Shown: positions 13,010 to 21,991, counted from the stretch's first letter. The stretch: DNA of 25,771 bases from Chloroflexota bacterium (GCA_003695215.1 RFIM01000012.1:1-25771), one strand, 5' to 3'. Notes: generated by a model not told the origin, from the letters alone. Numbers and translations are program-made.

Positions 13010-14734
13010 ATGCGACACAAGGCGCTTTTGATGGCGCTGAGCGCGCTAGTGGCGTTCAGCGCGCTAGTGCCGCGCGAGCGCGCTGCCATACGCGCACAGA
13101 TAGATGGCGAGCTGGTCATCCTGATGCGCGGCGATTTGTGGGCCTATGACGAGTCGAGCGGCACGCTGCGCCAACTGACGCGCTGGGGCTACAATCAAAC
13201 GCCCGTCATCGCGCCCGATGGGCAGCGTGTGGCATACGCCTCAATCGCCGAGATCGCCGTGCCTGCCCTGCAGCGCTTCGGCCAGCTGCCCAGCGCGCTT
13301 CCGACCAACATCTGGCTGTGGTCGCTTGCCAGCGGCCAAGCGACGCGCATCGCTCAGCAGCCCGTCAACGCTCGTTTTGGCACAGGCATGCCGCATGAGA
13401 CCTACATTCGGCGCGGCACGCCTGTTTGGTCGCCTGATGGGCTACGCTTGGCGTGGATCGAGAGCGTGGTCGTCGGCGCTGAGGTGGCGCACACGCTGGT
13501 GATCTACGATATGCTGGGCAATCGTGTGCGCGCCAACGTGCCGCTGCAAGTTGATGGCTTAACTGACCTGTTCGGCTTCGATACGCCGCGCTGGGATATC
13601 GCCTTAGCCGTGCGCGCTAGCGGCCTGAGCAGGCAGACTTACACCGAGGCGCTGCTCTTCTTCAACAACGACGGTCAGCCGATCAACCAGGTTCGGCTGC
13701 AAGATGGCGGCGGCGCTGCCATCTTGCACTATGAATGGGCCACCTTGAACGCTCAGCCGTACATCGCAGCCCTTTTCTCGAACAACGCCTGGGTGCTGAT
13801 CAATCCGATCAACGGCTCGCGGCTGAATCCGCCAAGCCTGGTGGAGCGCTTCAGCCCGCGTGCGCCCAATGCTGTCTCAGTCTATTTCTTGATGGCGACA
13901 GACGGCATCGGCTACCGTTGGCGCGGCGTCGCCAATGGCAGTGAAGTGTTGCTGCCCTTCAGCGGCTTGCCCGAGCAGCTCTCTATAGCCGCTTCAGGCC
14001 TGGCAATCGCTTGGGCAGCTGAAGACGCAGTCTACATTCTGCGCGGCGGCAAGACGCGCAAGATCATCGGCACCGAGCGCCTTGCAGGCGATACACGCCC
14101 AATGGCAGTGGCCTGGAGCTACAACGCCTGGCGCGTGCAGCCTGAAGGCATCTTACAGCTGCCGACGCCGCAACCTGTGCCTGAGTGCGCGCTCGCCACG
14201 CGCCTGAGCATCGGCTTGCGCGCCCGCGTGACCAGCTTCCCGCCACAGGCGAACGCCTTGAACAGCCAGCCTGCGCGCCCTAGCCGCGATCCGCGCAGCG
14301 TCTCGCTCGGCACTATCCCTGTTGGCGGCACGATGACGCTCTTGAACGGCCCTGTCTGCAATGATGGCGTCTTATGGTGGCAGGTCAACTACAACGGCAT
14401 CATCGGCTGGACGGGCGAAGGCGAGAACGGAGTCTATTGGCTGGAGCCGCTTGCCGCTGCCAACGCCTGCCCGCCACTCCTGCCGCCGCGCTTGCGCATC
14501 GGCGGCGCAGGGCGGGTGACGCCCGGCGCGCCTAACGCGCTGCGCACCCAACCGACCGTCAACAACCAGATCAGCCGCGTGATTGGCAACATCCCTGGCG
14601 GCCAGGTCTTCAGCGTGCTCAACGGCCCGATCTGTGCGGATGGCTACACCTGGTGGCAGGTCAACTATCAAGGCATGGTCGGCTGGACGCCTGAAGGCGA
14701 AGGTGCCACGTATTGGCTAGAGCCTATTCAATGA
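13010..14734 (+). CDS. Secreted TolB/PD40-like beta-propeller protein with two C-terminal SH3b-like repeats
   Basis: A 574-residue exported protein. The first about 30 residues form a signal peptide (LLMALSALVAFSALV core, cleavage near IRAQ). Residues about 33-390 are propeller-like: blades show the PD40/WD40-like pattern, such as GDLWAYDESSGTLRQLTRWGYNQTPVIAPDGQRVAYAS and TPVWSPDGLRLAWIE. The C-terminal 180 residues hold two homologous repeats (about 395-485 and 488-574). Each contains RVT, a P/N-rich loop, GxIPxG, NGPxCxDGxxWWQVNYxGxxGWTxEGE and YWLEP. This is an SH3b-type fold with a likely disulfide Cys pair. Such domains bind cell wall or peptides. GAGGAG lies 8 bases before the ATG. The kinase gene follows 62 bases later on the same strand, so a sensor/kinase pairing is possible but unproven. 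Confidence 0.82.
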   Translation: MRHKALLMALSALVAFSALVPRERAAIRAQIDGELVILMRGDLWAYDESSGTLRQLTRWGYNQTPVIAPDGQRVAYASIAEIAVPALQRFGQLPSALPTNIWLWSLASGQATRIAQQPVNARFGTGMPHETYIRRGTPVWSPDGLRLAWIESVVVGAEVAHTLVIYDMLGNRVRANVPLQVDGLTDLFGFDTPRWDIALAVRASGLSRQTYTEALLFFNNDGQPINQVRLQDGGGAAILHYEWATLNAQPYIAALFSNNAWVLINPINGSRLNPPSLVERFSPRAPNAVSVYFLMATDGIGYRWRGVANGSEVLLPFSGLPEQLSIAASGLAIAWAAEDAVYILRGGKTRKIIGTERLAGDTRPMAVAWSYNAWRVQPEGILQLPTPQPVPECALATRLSIGLRARVTSFPPQANALNSQPARPSRDPRSVSLGTIPVGGTMTLLNGPVCNDGVLWWQVNYNGIIGWTGEGENGVYWLEPLAAANACPPLLPPRLRIGGAGRVTPGAPNALRTQPTVNNQISRVIGNIPGGQVFSVLNGPICADGYTWWQVNYQGMVGWTPEGEGATYWLEPIQ

Positions 14735-14796
14735 CGCGGTCTCTGGCTCTTCAGCTCGTCCGTCTCGCTAGGCCCTGAGGGGCAAGGTATGGTGTC

Positions 14797-17700
14797 ATGA
14801 TCGATTTTGCGCCGACAGGCTTGACGCAGCGCTATGTCTTGCGCGAGGAGTTAGGTCGTGGCGGCATGGGCGCCGTCTTCCGCGCCTACGATCGCTTGAG
14901 GGGCGAGGAAGTCGCTTTGAAGCGCCTGAGCGCGCCGATCGAAGCGCTTGATTTCAGCTCACGTGGGCAGGGCAGCTCCATAGCTGCGCTGGCCAACGAG
15001 TTTCGCCTGCTCTCCTCGCTGCGCCATCCGAGCATCATCGCCGTGCACGACTACGGCTTTGATGAGAGCGGTCAGCCGTTCTACACTATGGAATTGCTCC
15101 GATCGCCGCAGAACATCTTGAGCTTTGGTGCCTCGCTCTCGGTTGACGAGAAGATCAGGCTGATCCTACAAGTGTTGGAAGCGCTCAGCTACTTACATCG
15201 CCGTTCGATCCTGCATCGCGATCTAGCGCCGAACAACCTGCTCTTTGCCGATGGGCATCTGCGCGTCGTGGATTTCGGTCTCTCAGTGCTGCGCGGTCAG
15301 CGCGTCGGCTTGGCAGGCACGCTGCCTTACCTAGCACCTGAGCTGCTCATGGATCAGCCGCCGAGTGAGGCGAGCGATCTCTACACTGTGGGCGTGATCG
15401 CCCATGAGCTGCTGAGCGGCTTCAATCCGTTCAAAGCAGAGACCGTCTCGCAGTTGCTTGACAACATCCTGCATGTGACGCCCGATCTCAGCGCGCTGGA
15501 GGTGAATCCCGCTGTGCAGCGCTTGCTGGAGCGCCTGTTGGCAAGGGACCCTGCTGATCGGGCTCAGGATGCCGCGGCACTGCTTGCGGAGTATTTCAGG
15601 GCTATCGATGAGCCATTGCCGCCACAGGCTGTCGCAGTTCGGGAAGGCTTCTTGCAGACGGCGCGTTTCATCGGGCGCGAGGCGGAGTTGGCACAACTAA
15701 TGGCAGCGCTTGAGGGCACACAGCGCGGTCAGGGTGCGCTGTGGCTGATCGGCGGCGAGAGCGGCGTCGGTAAATCGCGCCTTGTGGACGAATTGCGCAT
15801 AAGGGCGCTAGTGAGCGGCGTGTTGGTGCTGCGCGGTCAGGCAGTCAGCGGCAGCGGCGCCTTCTACCAACTCTGGCAAGGCGTCCTGCGCGAGCTGGCG
15901 CTACATTGCGCGCCTTCCACCTTCGAAGCGAGCGTCCTGAAGCCCTTTGTGCCTGGCCTAGAGAAGCTGCTCGGGCAGCCAATCGCCGATCCGCCCGATT
16001 TGGAGCCGCGCAAAATTCGCGAGCGTTTCTTCAGCACAGTCGAGGCGCTCTTCAGCCGCTTGACTCGCCCGACTCTGGTGATCGCCGAGGATATTCACTG
16101 GGCAGGGCAAGGCTCGCTGCAACTGCTGGATCGGCTGAGCGCTTTGGCGCCACACAGGCCGCTCCTGCTTGTGGCCACTTACCGCGAAGAGGAGCGCCCT
16201 GACTTGCCCGAGCAGCTGCCACGCGCTCAGCGCATGAGCCTAGCGCGCCTAGCGCCCGATCAGATAGCGCGCTTGACTGAGTCCATGATCGGGCTGACTG
16301 AGAATACACCTGCCGTGCTGCAATTGCTGCAACGCGAGTCCGAAGGCAATCCGCTGTTCATAATTGAAGTGCTGCGCGAGCTGGCACAGCATGCCGAACG
16401 CATTGATCAAATCGGGCTAGTGACTCTGCCGCAGCGCCTGTTCAGCGGCGGCATTCAAACCGTGCTGCGCAGGCGTTTGGCGCGCCTGCCCGAGCGCGCA
16501 CGCGATCTACTGACCTTAGCAGCAGTCGCAGGCAGGCAGCTAGATATGGCGTTGATCAGCGCGCTGAGGCCTGCAGTCGATCCGAGCCTCGATCTGGAGC
16601 GCTGGCTGGACGTGTGCGCCAATCATGCGGTCCTTGAGCGAATGGACGAGCAGTGGCGCTTCGCGCACGATAAGCTGCGCGAGACGCTTTTGGCCAGCCT
16701 CTCGCCTGACGAGTCGGCCGCGCTCAGCCGTCAAGTGGCTGAAGCCATCGAACGGTTGTATTCTGAGGATGCGCATCACTGGGAAGCCTTAGCCTATCAC
16801 TGGGCGAACGCGGGCGATCGGGTGAAGGAAGCGCACTATAGCGCCTTGGCAGGCATGCAGGCGGTGCGGCGCTTTGCCTATAAGCGCGCGGTGCCGCTTT
16901 TGGAGCGCGCCTTGGCACTGGCAGAGCAGGCAGGCTCCAGCAACTTGCAGAAGGCGCGCCTGGAGCTGCACCTGGGCAGAGCCCACGAAGAGATTTCAGT
17001 GCGCATGCAGCACTATCAGCGCGCGCTGAGCCTGCTTGAGCAGCCCTTTCCGCAACGCGAGCGCCTTACGCGCCCGCTGATTGGCGCTTTTGCCAGGCAA
17101 TTCTTGCTGCACCGCACTTTGCCGCCGCGTTTCTATCGCGTCTCGGCGCAGCGCGCTGAGCAGGTTCATGAAGCCGCGACGATCTATCAAGATGTGAGCG
17201 GCGATTGTTGGAACAGCCAGCAGCTGACAGCAGGCGCCTACGCCGTCATGCGCGCCCTGAATTTGGCTGAGACGCTGCCTGAGCCGACTGTCGTCCTAGC
17301 GCGCGCTTACATCGGCGCCACCATCGGCATGAGCAGCGTGCTTGGATTGCACAGCCTAGCGCGCTTCTACGGACGCAGAGCGCTTGAATGCACTGAGCAC
17401 ATCCAAGATCAAGAGACGCGCGCCTACGTCCTGAATGGCATTGGCATTGCCGCTTACTATCGCGGTGAACCGAGCGCCGAGCAGCTCTTTGCCGATGCTG
17501 CTGGGCTATATCGCGCTATCGGTGACCGCGATACCTGTGCTGTGGCCTTCCTCAACGCTGCCATAGCTGCCTGCGTCTTCGGCAATTGGCGTGACTGCCT
17601 GGCCTACCTTGCCCAGTTTGATGTGCAATGGCTGCGCGTGAAATTGATGCGTTATCGCAGCCCTTACTACAGAATCCAGGCGTTGTTGCGTCTCGGCGAG

Positions 17701-18264
17701 TCGGCGCAGGCTGAAGCGCTCATGGCTGAGATCAACCTGCCCGACGATCTAAGCGATCCCGAGATGGATTACACGCCTGCTTTAGCTCTGCTGATCATGC
17801 GCTACAGGCTGCAAGGCGATCTGGAGAACGCTGTGAGATGGCTTGAGCGCGCCTTACGCCATCCCAGAGCGATGCATGCCGATGAGGAAGTCTTTCTCGA
17901 CGCTGCGCTCGATCTGCTGGCGTGCCTGCCTGAGTCAGCGCGCGCGCCTTATTGGAGTGCTTTGGCGCCGATACTCAATTCAGTGAGGCGCCTTGCGCGC
18001 TCACGCTTGATCCTGCGGCCTGAGTATTATCGGCTGTACGGCTTGCAGCAATGGCTGTGTGGCCATCAACAAGCGGCGCGCAAGGCGTGGCAGAAGGGCA
18101 TCGCCTATGCTGAAAAGCGTGGCTTGCGCGTGCAGCTATGGGCGCTGTGCAAGACTTATGGCGAGCAGAGCGGCGATGAGCGTCTGCTTGAGCGCGCCGA
18201 ACGGCTCCTTATAGCATTGCGCGCTCAAGCGCCGCGCGCCTCGCTGCCCTTGAGCGCGCCTTGA
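14797..18264 (+). CDS. Ser/Thr protein kinase fused to AAA/STAND-type ATPase and TPR-like repeats
   Basis: A cytosolic 1155-residue signalling protein. The N-terminal Hanks-type kinase (about 12-270) looks catalytically complete: GRGGMG loop (20-25), VALK lysine K42, HRDLAPNN (140-147), DFG (159-161), APE (180-182). An IGRE boundary at 292 opens an AAA_16/STAND ATPase with Walker A GGESGVGKS (319-327) and Walker B LVIAEDIHW (427-435). Residues about 650-1140 are alpha-helical with TPR-like A/L/Y patterning, as in LuxR-type MalT relatives. No C-terminal DNA-binding domain is evident, and there is no membrane helix or PASTA domain. This kinase-ATPase-TPR architecture is known from Chloroflexota, Cyanobacteria and Myxococcota, usually as a multi-ligand switch. 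The start ATG at 14797 follows a GAGGGG tract. It forms a pair with the upstream propeller gene. Confidence 0.93.
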   Translation: MIDFAPTGLTQRYVLREELGRGGMGAVFRAYDRLRGEEVALKRLSAPIEALDFSSRGQGSSIAALANEFRLLSSLRHPSIIAVHDYGFDESGQPFYTMELLRSPQNILSFGASLSVDEKIRLILQVLEALSYLHRRSILHRDLAPNNLLFADGHLRVVDFGLSVLRGQRVGLAGTLPYLAPELLMDQPPSEASDLYTVGVIAHELLSGFNPFKAETVSQLLDNILHVTPDLSALEVNPAVQRLLERLLARDPADRAQDAAALLAEYFRAIDEPLPPQAVAVREGFLQTARFIGREAELAQLMAALEGTQRGQGALWLIGGESGVGKSRLVDELRIRALVSGVLVLRGQAVSGSGAFYQLWQGVLRELALHCAPSTFEASVLKPFVPGLEKLLGQPIADPPDLEPRKIRERFFSTVEALFSRLTRPTLVIAEDIHWAGQGSLQLLDRLSALAPHRPLLLVATYREEERPDLPEQLPRAQRMSLARLAPDQIARLTESMIGLTENTPAVLQLLQRESEGNPLFIIEVLRELAQHAERIDQIGLVTLPQRLFSGGIQTVLRRRLARLPERARDLLTLAAVAGRQLDMALISALRPAVDPSLDLERWLDVCANHAVLERMDEQWRFAHDKLRETLLASLSPDESAALSRQVAEAIERLYSEDAHHWEALAYHWANAGDRVKEAHYSALAGMQAVRRFAYKRAVPLLERALALAEQAGSSNLQKARLELHLGRAHEEISVRMQHYQRALSLLEQPFPQRERLTRPLIGAFARQFLLHRTLPPRFYRVSAQRAEQVHEAATIYQDVSGDCWNSQQLTAGAYAVMRALNLAETLPEPTVVLARAYIGATIGMSSVLGLHSLARFYGRRALECTEHIQDQETRAYVLNGIGIAAYYRGEPSAEQLFADAAGLYRAIGDRDTCAVAFLNAAIAACVFGNWRDCLAYLAQFDVQWLRVKLMRYRSPYYRIQALLRLGESAQAEALMAEINLPDDLSDPEMDYTPALALLIMRYRLQGDLENAVRWLERALRHPRAMHADEEVFLDAALDLLACLPESARAPYWSALAPILNSVRRLARSRLILRPEYYRLYGLQQWLCGHQQAARKAWQKGIAYAEKRGLRVQLWALCKTYGEQSGDERLLERAERLLIALRAQAPRASLPLSAP

Positions 18265-18280
18265 GCCGCTCAAACGCTCA
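18251..18280. terminator. Nested hairpin over the convergent stop codons
   Basis: TGAGCG (18251-18256) pairs with CGCTCA (18275-18280), and inside it TTGAG (18261-18265) pairs with CTCAA (18269-18273) around a CCG loop. It spans both stop codons of the kinase (plus) and thiolase-like (minus) genes, which are only 5 bases apart. No T-run exists on either side, so its role as a bidirectional terminator is tentative. Confidence 0.3.
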
Positions 18281-19427
18281 GGATGTGCACCACGGCTGTG
18301 CCGCCCAAGCCGCCCAGCGTTTGCGTCATGCCAATGCGCGCCTGTGGCACTTGATTGGCGCCTGCCTTGCCGCGCAGCTGCAAAGTGACCTCGACTGCTT
18401 GGTAGACGCCTGTGGCGCCGAGCGCGTTGCCGCGTGCCTTCAAGCCGCCAAAGGTGCTGATCGGCAACTCGCCCGTCAGACCGATCTTGTTCTCGGCTGC
18501 CAAGCGCCAACCTTCGCCAGGCGCTGCGAAGCCGCTGGCCTCTAGCGCCAAAGTCGTCATGATGGTCGCCGAGTCGTGCAATTCCAGCACATCAATATCG
18601 CTCTGTGAGAGCTCGGCCAGGCGCAGCGCCTTGCTGACGGCTTGCTGCACGGCGCTCAGGAAAAGCGGATTGGCGCGATCGTGCACAGCCAGCGCATCCG
18701 TGGCAACAGCGCTAGCCAGCAGGCGAATCGGCTGCGGCACCAAATCAGCGGCGCGCTCGGTCGTGGTCAAAATCACGGCTGCGGCGCCATCAGCCTCAGG
18801 CGCGACGTCGAATAGGTTGATCGGCTCAGCCACAAGCGGTGCCGCCGCGAATCGCTCTGCCTTGATCAGGTTGCGATACATAGCGTTCGGATTTTTGCTG
18901 CCGTTGGCGTGCGCGTTGACGCTAAAATTGGCGAAATCGCCGATGCTGAGGTTATATTGGCTCATGTAGCGCCGCATCAGCATCGCCATAATCGCCACGG
19001 GTGTCGCGCCGTGTGCCGCTTCGTACTCACTATCTAAGAAGGTCGCGAGCGCGGCTGTGCGCTGCGCGCCGACCACGTCGGTCACTTTCTCCACGCCGAG
19101 AACCAGCACGGTCTGCGCTGCGCCACTAGCGACCATCAGCGCGCCTTGCCGCAACGCCAAAGCGCCGCTGGCATCGGCGCCTTCCACGCGCAAGGCTTCG
19201 ATGCCGCGCAAACCTGCGAAATCGGCGATCAGCGCGCCGAGATGGTGCTGATCGCTGAGCGTGCCGCCAAGCGCATTGCCGATCACCAGCGCGTCCAGCC
19301 TTTCAGGCGCGATGCCCGCATCTTGCAGCGCCGCCTCAATGGCTTGCAAGCTCAGATGGCGCAGCGAAGTCTCCCAATGCTCGCCAACAGGCGTCTGACC
19401 GATGCCGATGATAGATACGTTCTGCAT
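18270..19427 (-). CDS. Archaeal/SCP2-type thiolase-like protein lacking the catalytic Cys
   Basis: A 385-residue thiolase-superfamily protein, full length for the archaeal/SCP2 acetyl-CoA acetyltransferase group. Family landmarks are the opening IIGIGQTPVGEHWETSL, GVEKVTDV (111-118), APEADGAAAVI (209-219) and ELHDSATI (282-289). Key residues deviate: the nucleophile motif normally (E)xACASG reads EGADASG, so Cys is Asp at 85 (codon GAT at 19173-19175). GHPxGATG reads GNALGATG (Asn334). The HN/C-GG motif near the C-terminus reads TQTLGG. H284 is kept. Normal Claisen chemistry through an acyl-Cys is therefore unlikely. AGGAAG lies 7 bases before the ATG, and the gap to the HMG-CoA synthase gene is 12 bases, so both are co-transcribed. 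No DUF35 partner gene is in the window. Confidence 0.88.
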   Translation of the reverse strand: MQNVSIIGIGQTPVGEHWETSLRHLSLQAIEAALQDAGIAPERLDALVIGNALGGTLSDQHHLGALIADFAGLRGIEALRVEGADASGALALRQGALMVASGAAQTVLVLGVEKVTDVVGAQRTAALATFLDSEYEAAHGATPVAIMAMLMRRYMSQYNLSIGDFANFSVNAHANGSKNPNAMYRNLIKAERFAAAPLVAEPINLFDVAPEADGAAAVILTTTERAADLVPQPIRLLASAVATDALAVHDRANPLFLSAVQQAVSKALRLAELSQSDIDVLELHDSATIMTTLALEASGFAAPGEGWRLAAENKIGLTGELPISTFGGLKARGNALGATGVYQAVEVTLQLRGKAGANQVPQARIGMTQTLGGLGGTAVVHILSV

Positions 19428-19439
19428 GGCAAATCTTCC

Positions 19440-20525
19440 TCACTCGATGTAGAGCTTATTGCGATAGCGCGTGTAGACGGCGTAGTCAATGGGCGTGCGG
19501 CGCGCGATGTAAGTGCGCGTGAGCGGCGCTAGGCGCTGACGCGCAAGGATGCGCTCAGTCACACTCAGGTCGAAGGCATCTGAGCCTGCGCCGCTGCCAT
19601 AGCTGACGCACAGGATGCGGTCGCCGGGCTTGGCTTCGTCCAAGATCGCGCTCAGGCCAAGCAGGCACGAGCCTGCGTAGACGTTGCCGACTTCGTTCGC
19701 CAGAAGGCCTGTTTTGATCTGCGCATCGCTGAAGCCGAGCGTCTTGGCGGCGCGCTCAGGGAATTTGACGTTCGGCTGATGGAAGACGGCATAAGTGTAG
19801 TCGCTTGGCTGTGTGCCCATCAGGCGCATGAGCGCCTGAGCGGCGTTTTGCGTATGTGCGAAATAGGCAGGCTCGCCAGTGAAGCGGTCGCCGTGCGAAG
19901 GGTACTTCACTTCAGCGCGCCGCCAGAAATCTGGCGTGTCGGTCACGTAGCTATAGGAGCCGTTGAAGATGGCGAGCGCTTCCTCAGCGGCGCCGACGAT
20001 ATAGGCAGCGCCGCCGCTAGCAGCAGTGTATTCTAGCGCGTCGCCAGGGCGCCCTTGCGCTGTATCCATGCCGATGCTCAAGGCGTAGGCTGCCATGCCA
20101 CTGCCCACCAAGCCGATAGCGGCTTGCAAGGCCTCTGTGCCTGCCTTGCAGGCGAATTCCCAGTCAGCAGCTTGCACTGATGGCGCTGCGCCAATGGCCT
20201 CCGCCACAACGGTGCTAGTCGGCTTGACGGCGTAGGGATGGCTCTCCGAGCCGACCCAGACGGCACGCAAGGCATTAGGCGCGATCTGCGCGCGCGCTAG
20301 CGCATTGCGCGCCGCCTCAATCGCCATGGTGATCACGTCTTCGTCCAAGCCAGCGACTGCTTTCTCCTTCACTGGAGAGCTGCCTAAGCCGTTCGTCCAC
20401 ACACGCGCGACCTCGCTGCCCGCTAAGCGATAGCGCGGCACGTAGGCGCCATAGCCGATGATGCCAACAGGCCGCGCAGGCTTCAAAAGGCCACGCGGAT
20501 CAGAAGAATTCGGGACGTTCGTCAT
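19440..20525 (-). CDS. Hydroxymethylglutaryl-CoA synthase, archaeal type
   Basis: Condenses acetyl-CoA with acetoacetyl-CoA to HMG-CoA, the first committed precursor of the mevalonate route. The 361 residues have the family's archaeal/short form. The catalytic triad is visible: Glu in AGLDEDVITMA (E62), the nucleophile C126 in FACKAGTEAL and H249 in VFHQPNVKFP. The C-terminal GSGAGSDAF segment is conserved as well. The frame opens 15 codons upstream at a TTG, but GGAG sits 8 bases before the ATG at 20523-20525, so that start is used. It lies 93 bases downstream of HMG-CoA reductase and 12 bases upstream of the thiolase-like gene. The intervening 93 bases hold only a weak GCGCGC inverted repeat. 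Confidence 0.95.
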   Translation of the reverse strand: MTNVPNSSDPRGLLKPARPVGIIGYGAYVPRYRLAGSEVARVWTNGLGSSPVKEKAVAGLDEDVITMAIEAARNALARAQIAPNALRAVWVGSESHPYAVKPTSTVVAEAIGAAPSVQAADWEFACKAGTEALQAAIGLVGSGMAAYALSIGMDTAQGRPGDALEYTAASGGAAYIVGAAEEALAIFNGSYSYVTDTPDFWRRAEVKYPSHGDRFTGEPAYFAHTQNAAQALMRLMGTQPSDYTYAVFHQPNVKFPERAAKTLGFSDAQIKTGLLANEVGNVYAGSCLLGLSAILDEAKPGDRILCVSYGSGAGSDAFDLSVTERILARQRLAPLTRTYIARRTPIDYAVYTRYRNKLYIE

Positions 20526-20618
20526 GTATATCACTCCATCTGACTTATTTCGGCGCGCCTGTAGAGCCAAGCGCAGCCGAAGTTTGCTTTGATAAAGCGC
20601 GCCGAGCGCCGCGCGGGC

Positions 20619-21929
20619 TTAGCGCGCTCCTGAGCCTTGCAGCGTCTGCACAATCTGTCGGGCGCGCTCCAAGCGCACATTGCCCTCTGCCAGCAGCTGA
20701 GCTACCACGTGCGCCACTTGATCGCCCGTGGCACCTGCTGCAATGGCCATCTGGCGCGCGTGCAGGCTCATATGACCGCGCTGGATGCCTTCGGTTGCCA
20801 GCGCGCGAAGGGCAGCCAAGTTCTGCGCCAAGCCGACGCATACCATGACTTCTGCCAACTCGCGCGCGCTTTGCACGCCCAGCAGCTTGAGCGCCGCGCC
20901 CGCTGCAGGATGCACCCGCGTGGCGCCGCCGACCGTGCCAACAGCTAGCGGCAGGCGCAGCTCGCCGCACAGATCGCCGTTCTCAGCCTGCCACCAGCGC
21001 GTCAAGCTGGTGTAGCGCCCCTCGCGAGCAGCATAAGCGTGCGCGCCCGCCTCAAGCGCCCGCCAATCGTTGCCTGTGGCAATGCAGACCGCGTCTATAC
21101 CGTTCATGATGCCCTTGTTGTGCGTCGCGGCGCGGTACGGATCAAGCTCAGCGAACAGGCTTGCCTCGACCACGGCGCGGGCCACTTGCGCGCCTTCCGA
21201 ATCCCGTGTGGCAAGCTCAGCTGCAGGGATGCGGCAGCTGGCCCAGGCTTTGCGCTGATCGGTCAGGTTGCTGAGGATACGCAGATGGACTCGCCCGCCG
21301 CTGATCTCAGCCACAAGTGGGGCGATCTGCTCACAGGCCGTGTTGATAGCATTGGCGCCCATAGCGTCGCGCACATCGTAGTGCAGATGCACTACCAGCA
21401 TCTCGCCAAGCGGCGTGCCTGCGAACGGACGGACGATCAGGTCGCGCGCGCCGCCGCCACGCCGCACGATTGACGAAGTCGGATCGTTAGCAGCGGCCAG
21501 CAGGCGATCGCGCGCAGCTAGCAGGCGCTCAGCGGCAGCGTGCGCATCAGCGATATCCAGGACCTGCAGCTGACCGATCATGATCGGCTCGTCGCTGCCC
21601 GCCTGAAAGCCGCCGCCTGCGCGGATCAACTTCGCCGCGTAGCTACAAGCGGCCACCACGCTCGGCTCTTCTATCGCCATTGGCACTAGGTAATCGCGCC
21701 CGTTGATCAGGAAGTTTGTGGCGATGCCTAGCGGCAAGGCATAAACGCCTATGGCGTTCTCGATCATATGGTCGGCGTGCGCGGCGTCCAGGCCTGCGGC
21801 GCCGCTTAGCGCGGCTTGTTCCGCTTCGCTCAGGCCTGCCCACTCAGCGATGATCGCCATGCGCTCGGCCAGGCTGCGCTGGTAGAAAGCGGGCAAGCGG
21901 CTTGACTTCGGGCTGTGTTTTTCGCTCAT
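20619..21929 (-). CDS. Hydroxymethylglutaryl-CoA reductase, class II
   Basis: Reduces HMG-CoA to mevalonate (or runs in reverse in degraders), using NAD(P)H. The 436 residues match class II enzymes. Relative to the Pseudomonas mevalonii enzyme all catalytic residues are kept with a constant offset: E88 in AIEEPSVVAACS, K272 in THNKGIMNGID, D288 in ATGNDW and H386 in RGHMSLHAR. The dinucleotide site DVRDAMGANAINT is at 185-197. No Shine-Dalgarno is obvious before the ATG at 21927-21929. It is the first gene of the mevalonate cluster, behind a 176-base gap with direct repeats and a palindrome. With HMGCS beside it, a biosynthetic role is likelier than mevalonate catabolism. Confidence 0.95.
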   Translation of the reverse strand: MSEKHSPKSSRLPAFYQRSLAERMAIIAEWAGLSEAEQAALSGAAGLDAAHADHMIENAIGVYALPLGIATNFLINGRDYLVPMAIEEPSVVAACSYAAKLIRAGGGFQAGSDEPIMIGQLQVLDIADAHAAAERLLAARDRLLAAANDPTSSIVRRGGGARDLIVRPFAGTPLGEMLVVHLHYDVRDAMGANAINTACEQIAPLVAEISGGRVHLRILSNLTDQRKAWASCRIPAAELATRDSEGAQVARAVVEASLFAELDPYRAATHNKGIMNGIDAVCIATGNDWRALEAGAHAYAAREGRYTSLTRWWQAENGDLCGELRLPLAVGTVGGATRVHPAAGAALKLLGVQSARELAEVMVCVGLAQNLAALRALATEGIQRGHMSLHARQMAIAAGATGDQVAHVVAQLLAEGNVRLERARQIVQTLQGSGAR

Positions 21930-21991
21930 GCTGTAGATTCTGAAGCATCGGCGGCGAAGCGCCTAAGGGTTGGCCAGGCATGATAGAGATG

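Noticed and set aside
15331..15696. 121-codon minus-strand frame inside the kinase gene
   Set aside because: Lies antisense to the conserved kinase domain and shows no domain of its own.
18136..18510. 124-codon minus-strand frame over the kinase/thiolase junction
   Set aside because: Shadow across two conserved genes with low-complexity Arg/Ser composition.
19173..19175. Sequencing error explaining the missing thiolase Cys
   Set aside because: GAT differs from TGC and TGT by two or more bases, and two further motifs are also changed, so a single error cannot account for it.
20596..20628. GCGCGC inverted repeat at the HMGR stop as an attenuator or terminator
   Set aside because: Only 7 bp with a loop near 19 bases in DNA where GCGC is frequent, and no T-run of note; expected by chance.
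20545..20970. 141-codon minus-strand frame overlapping HMG-CoA reductase
   Set aside because: Arg/Ala/Gly-rich out-of-frame translation of the conserved HMGR 3' end; no independent signals.
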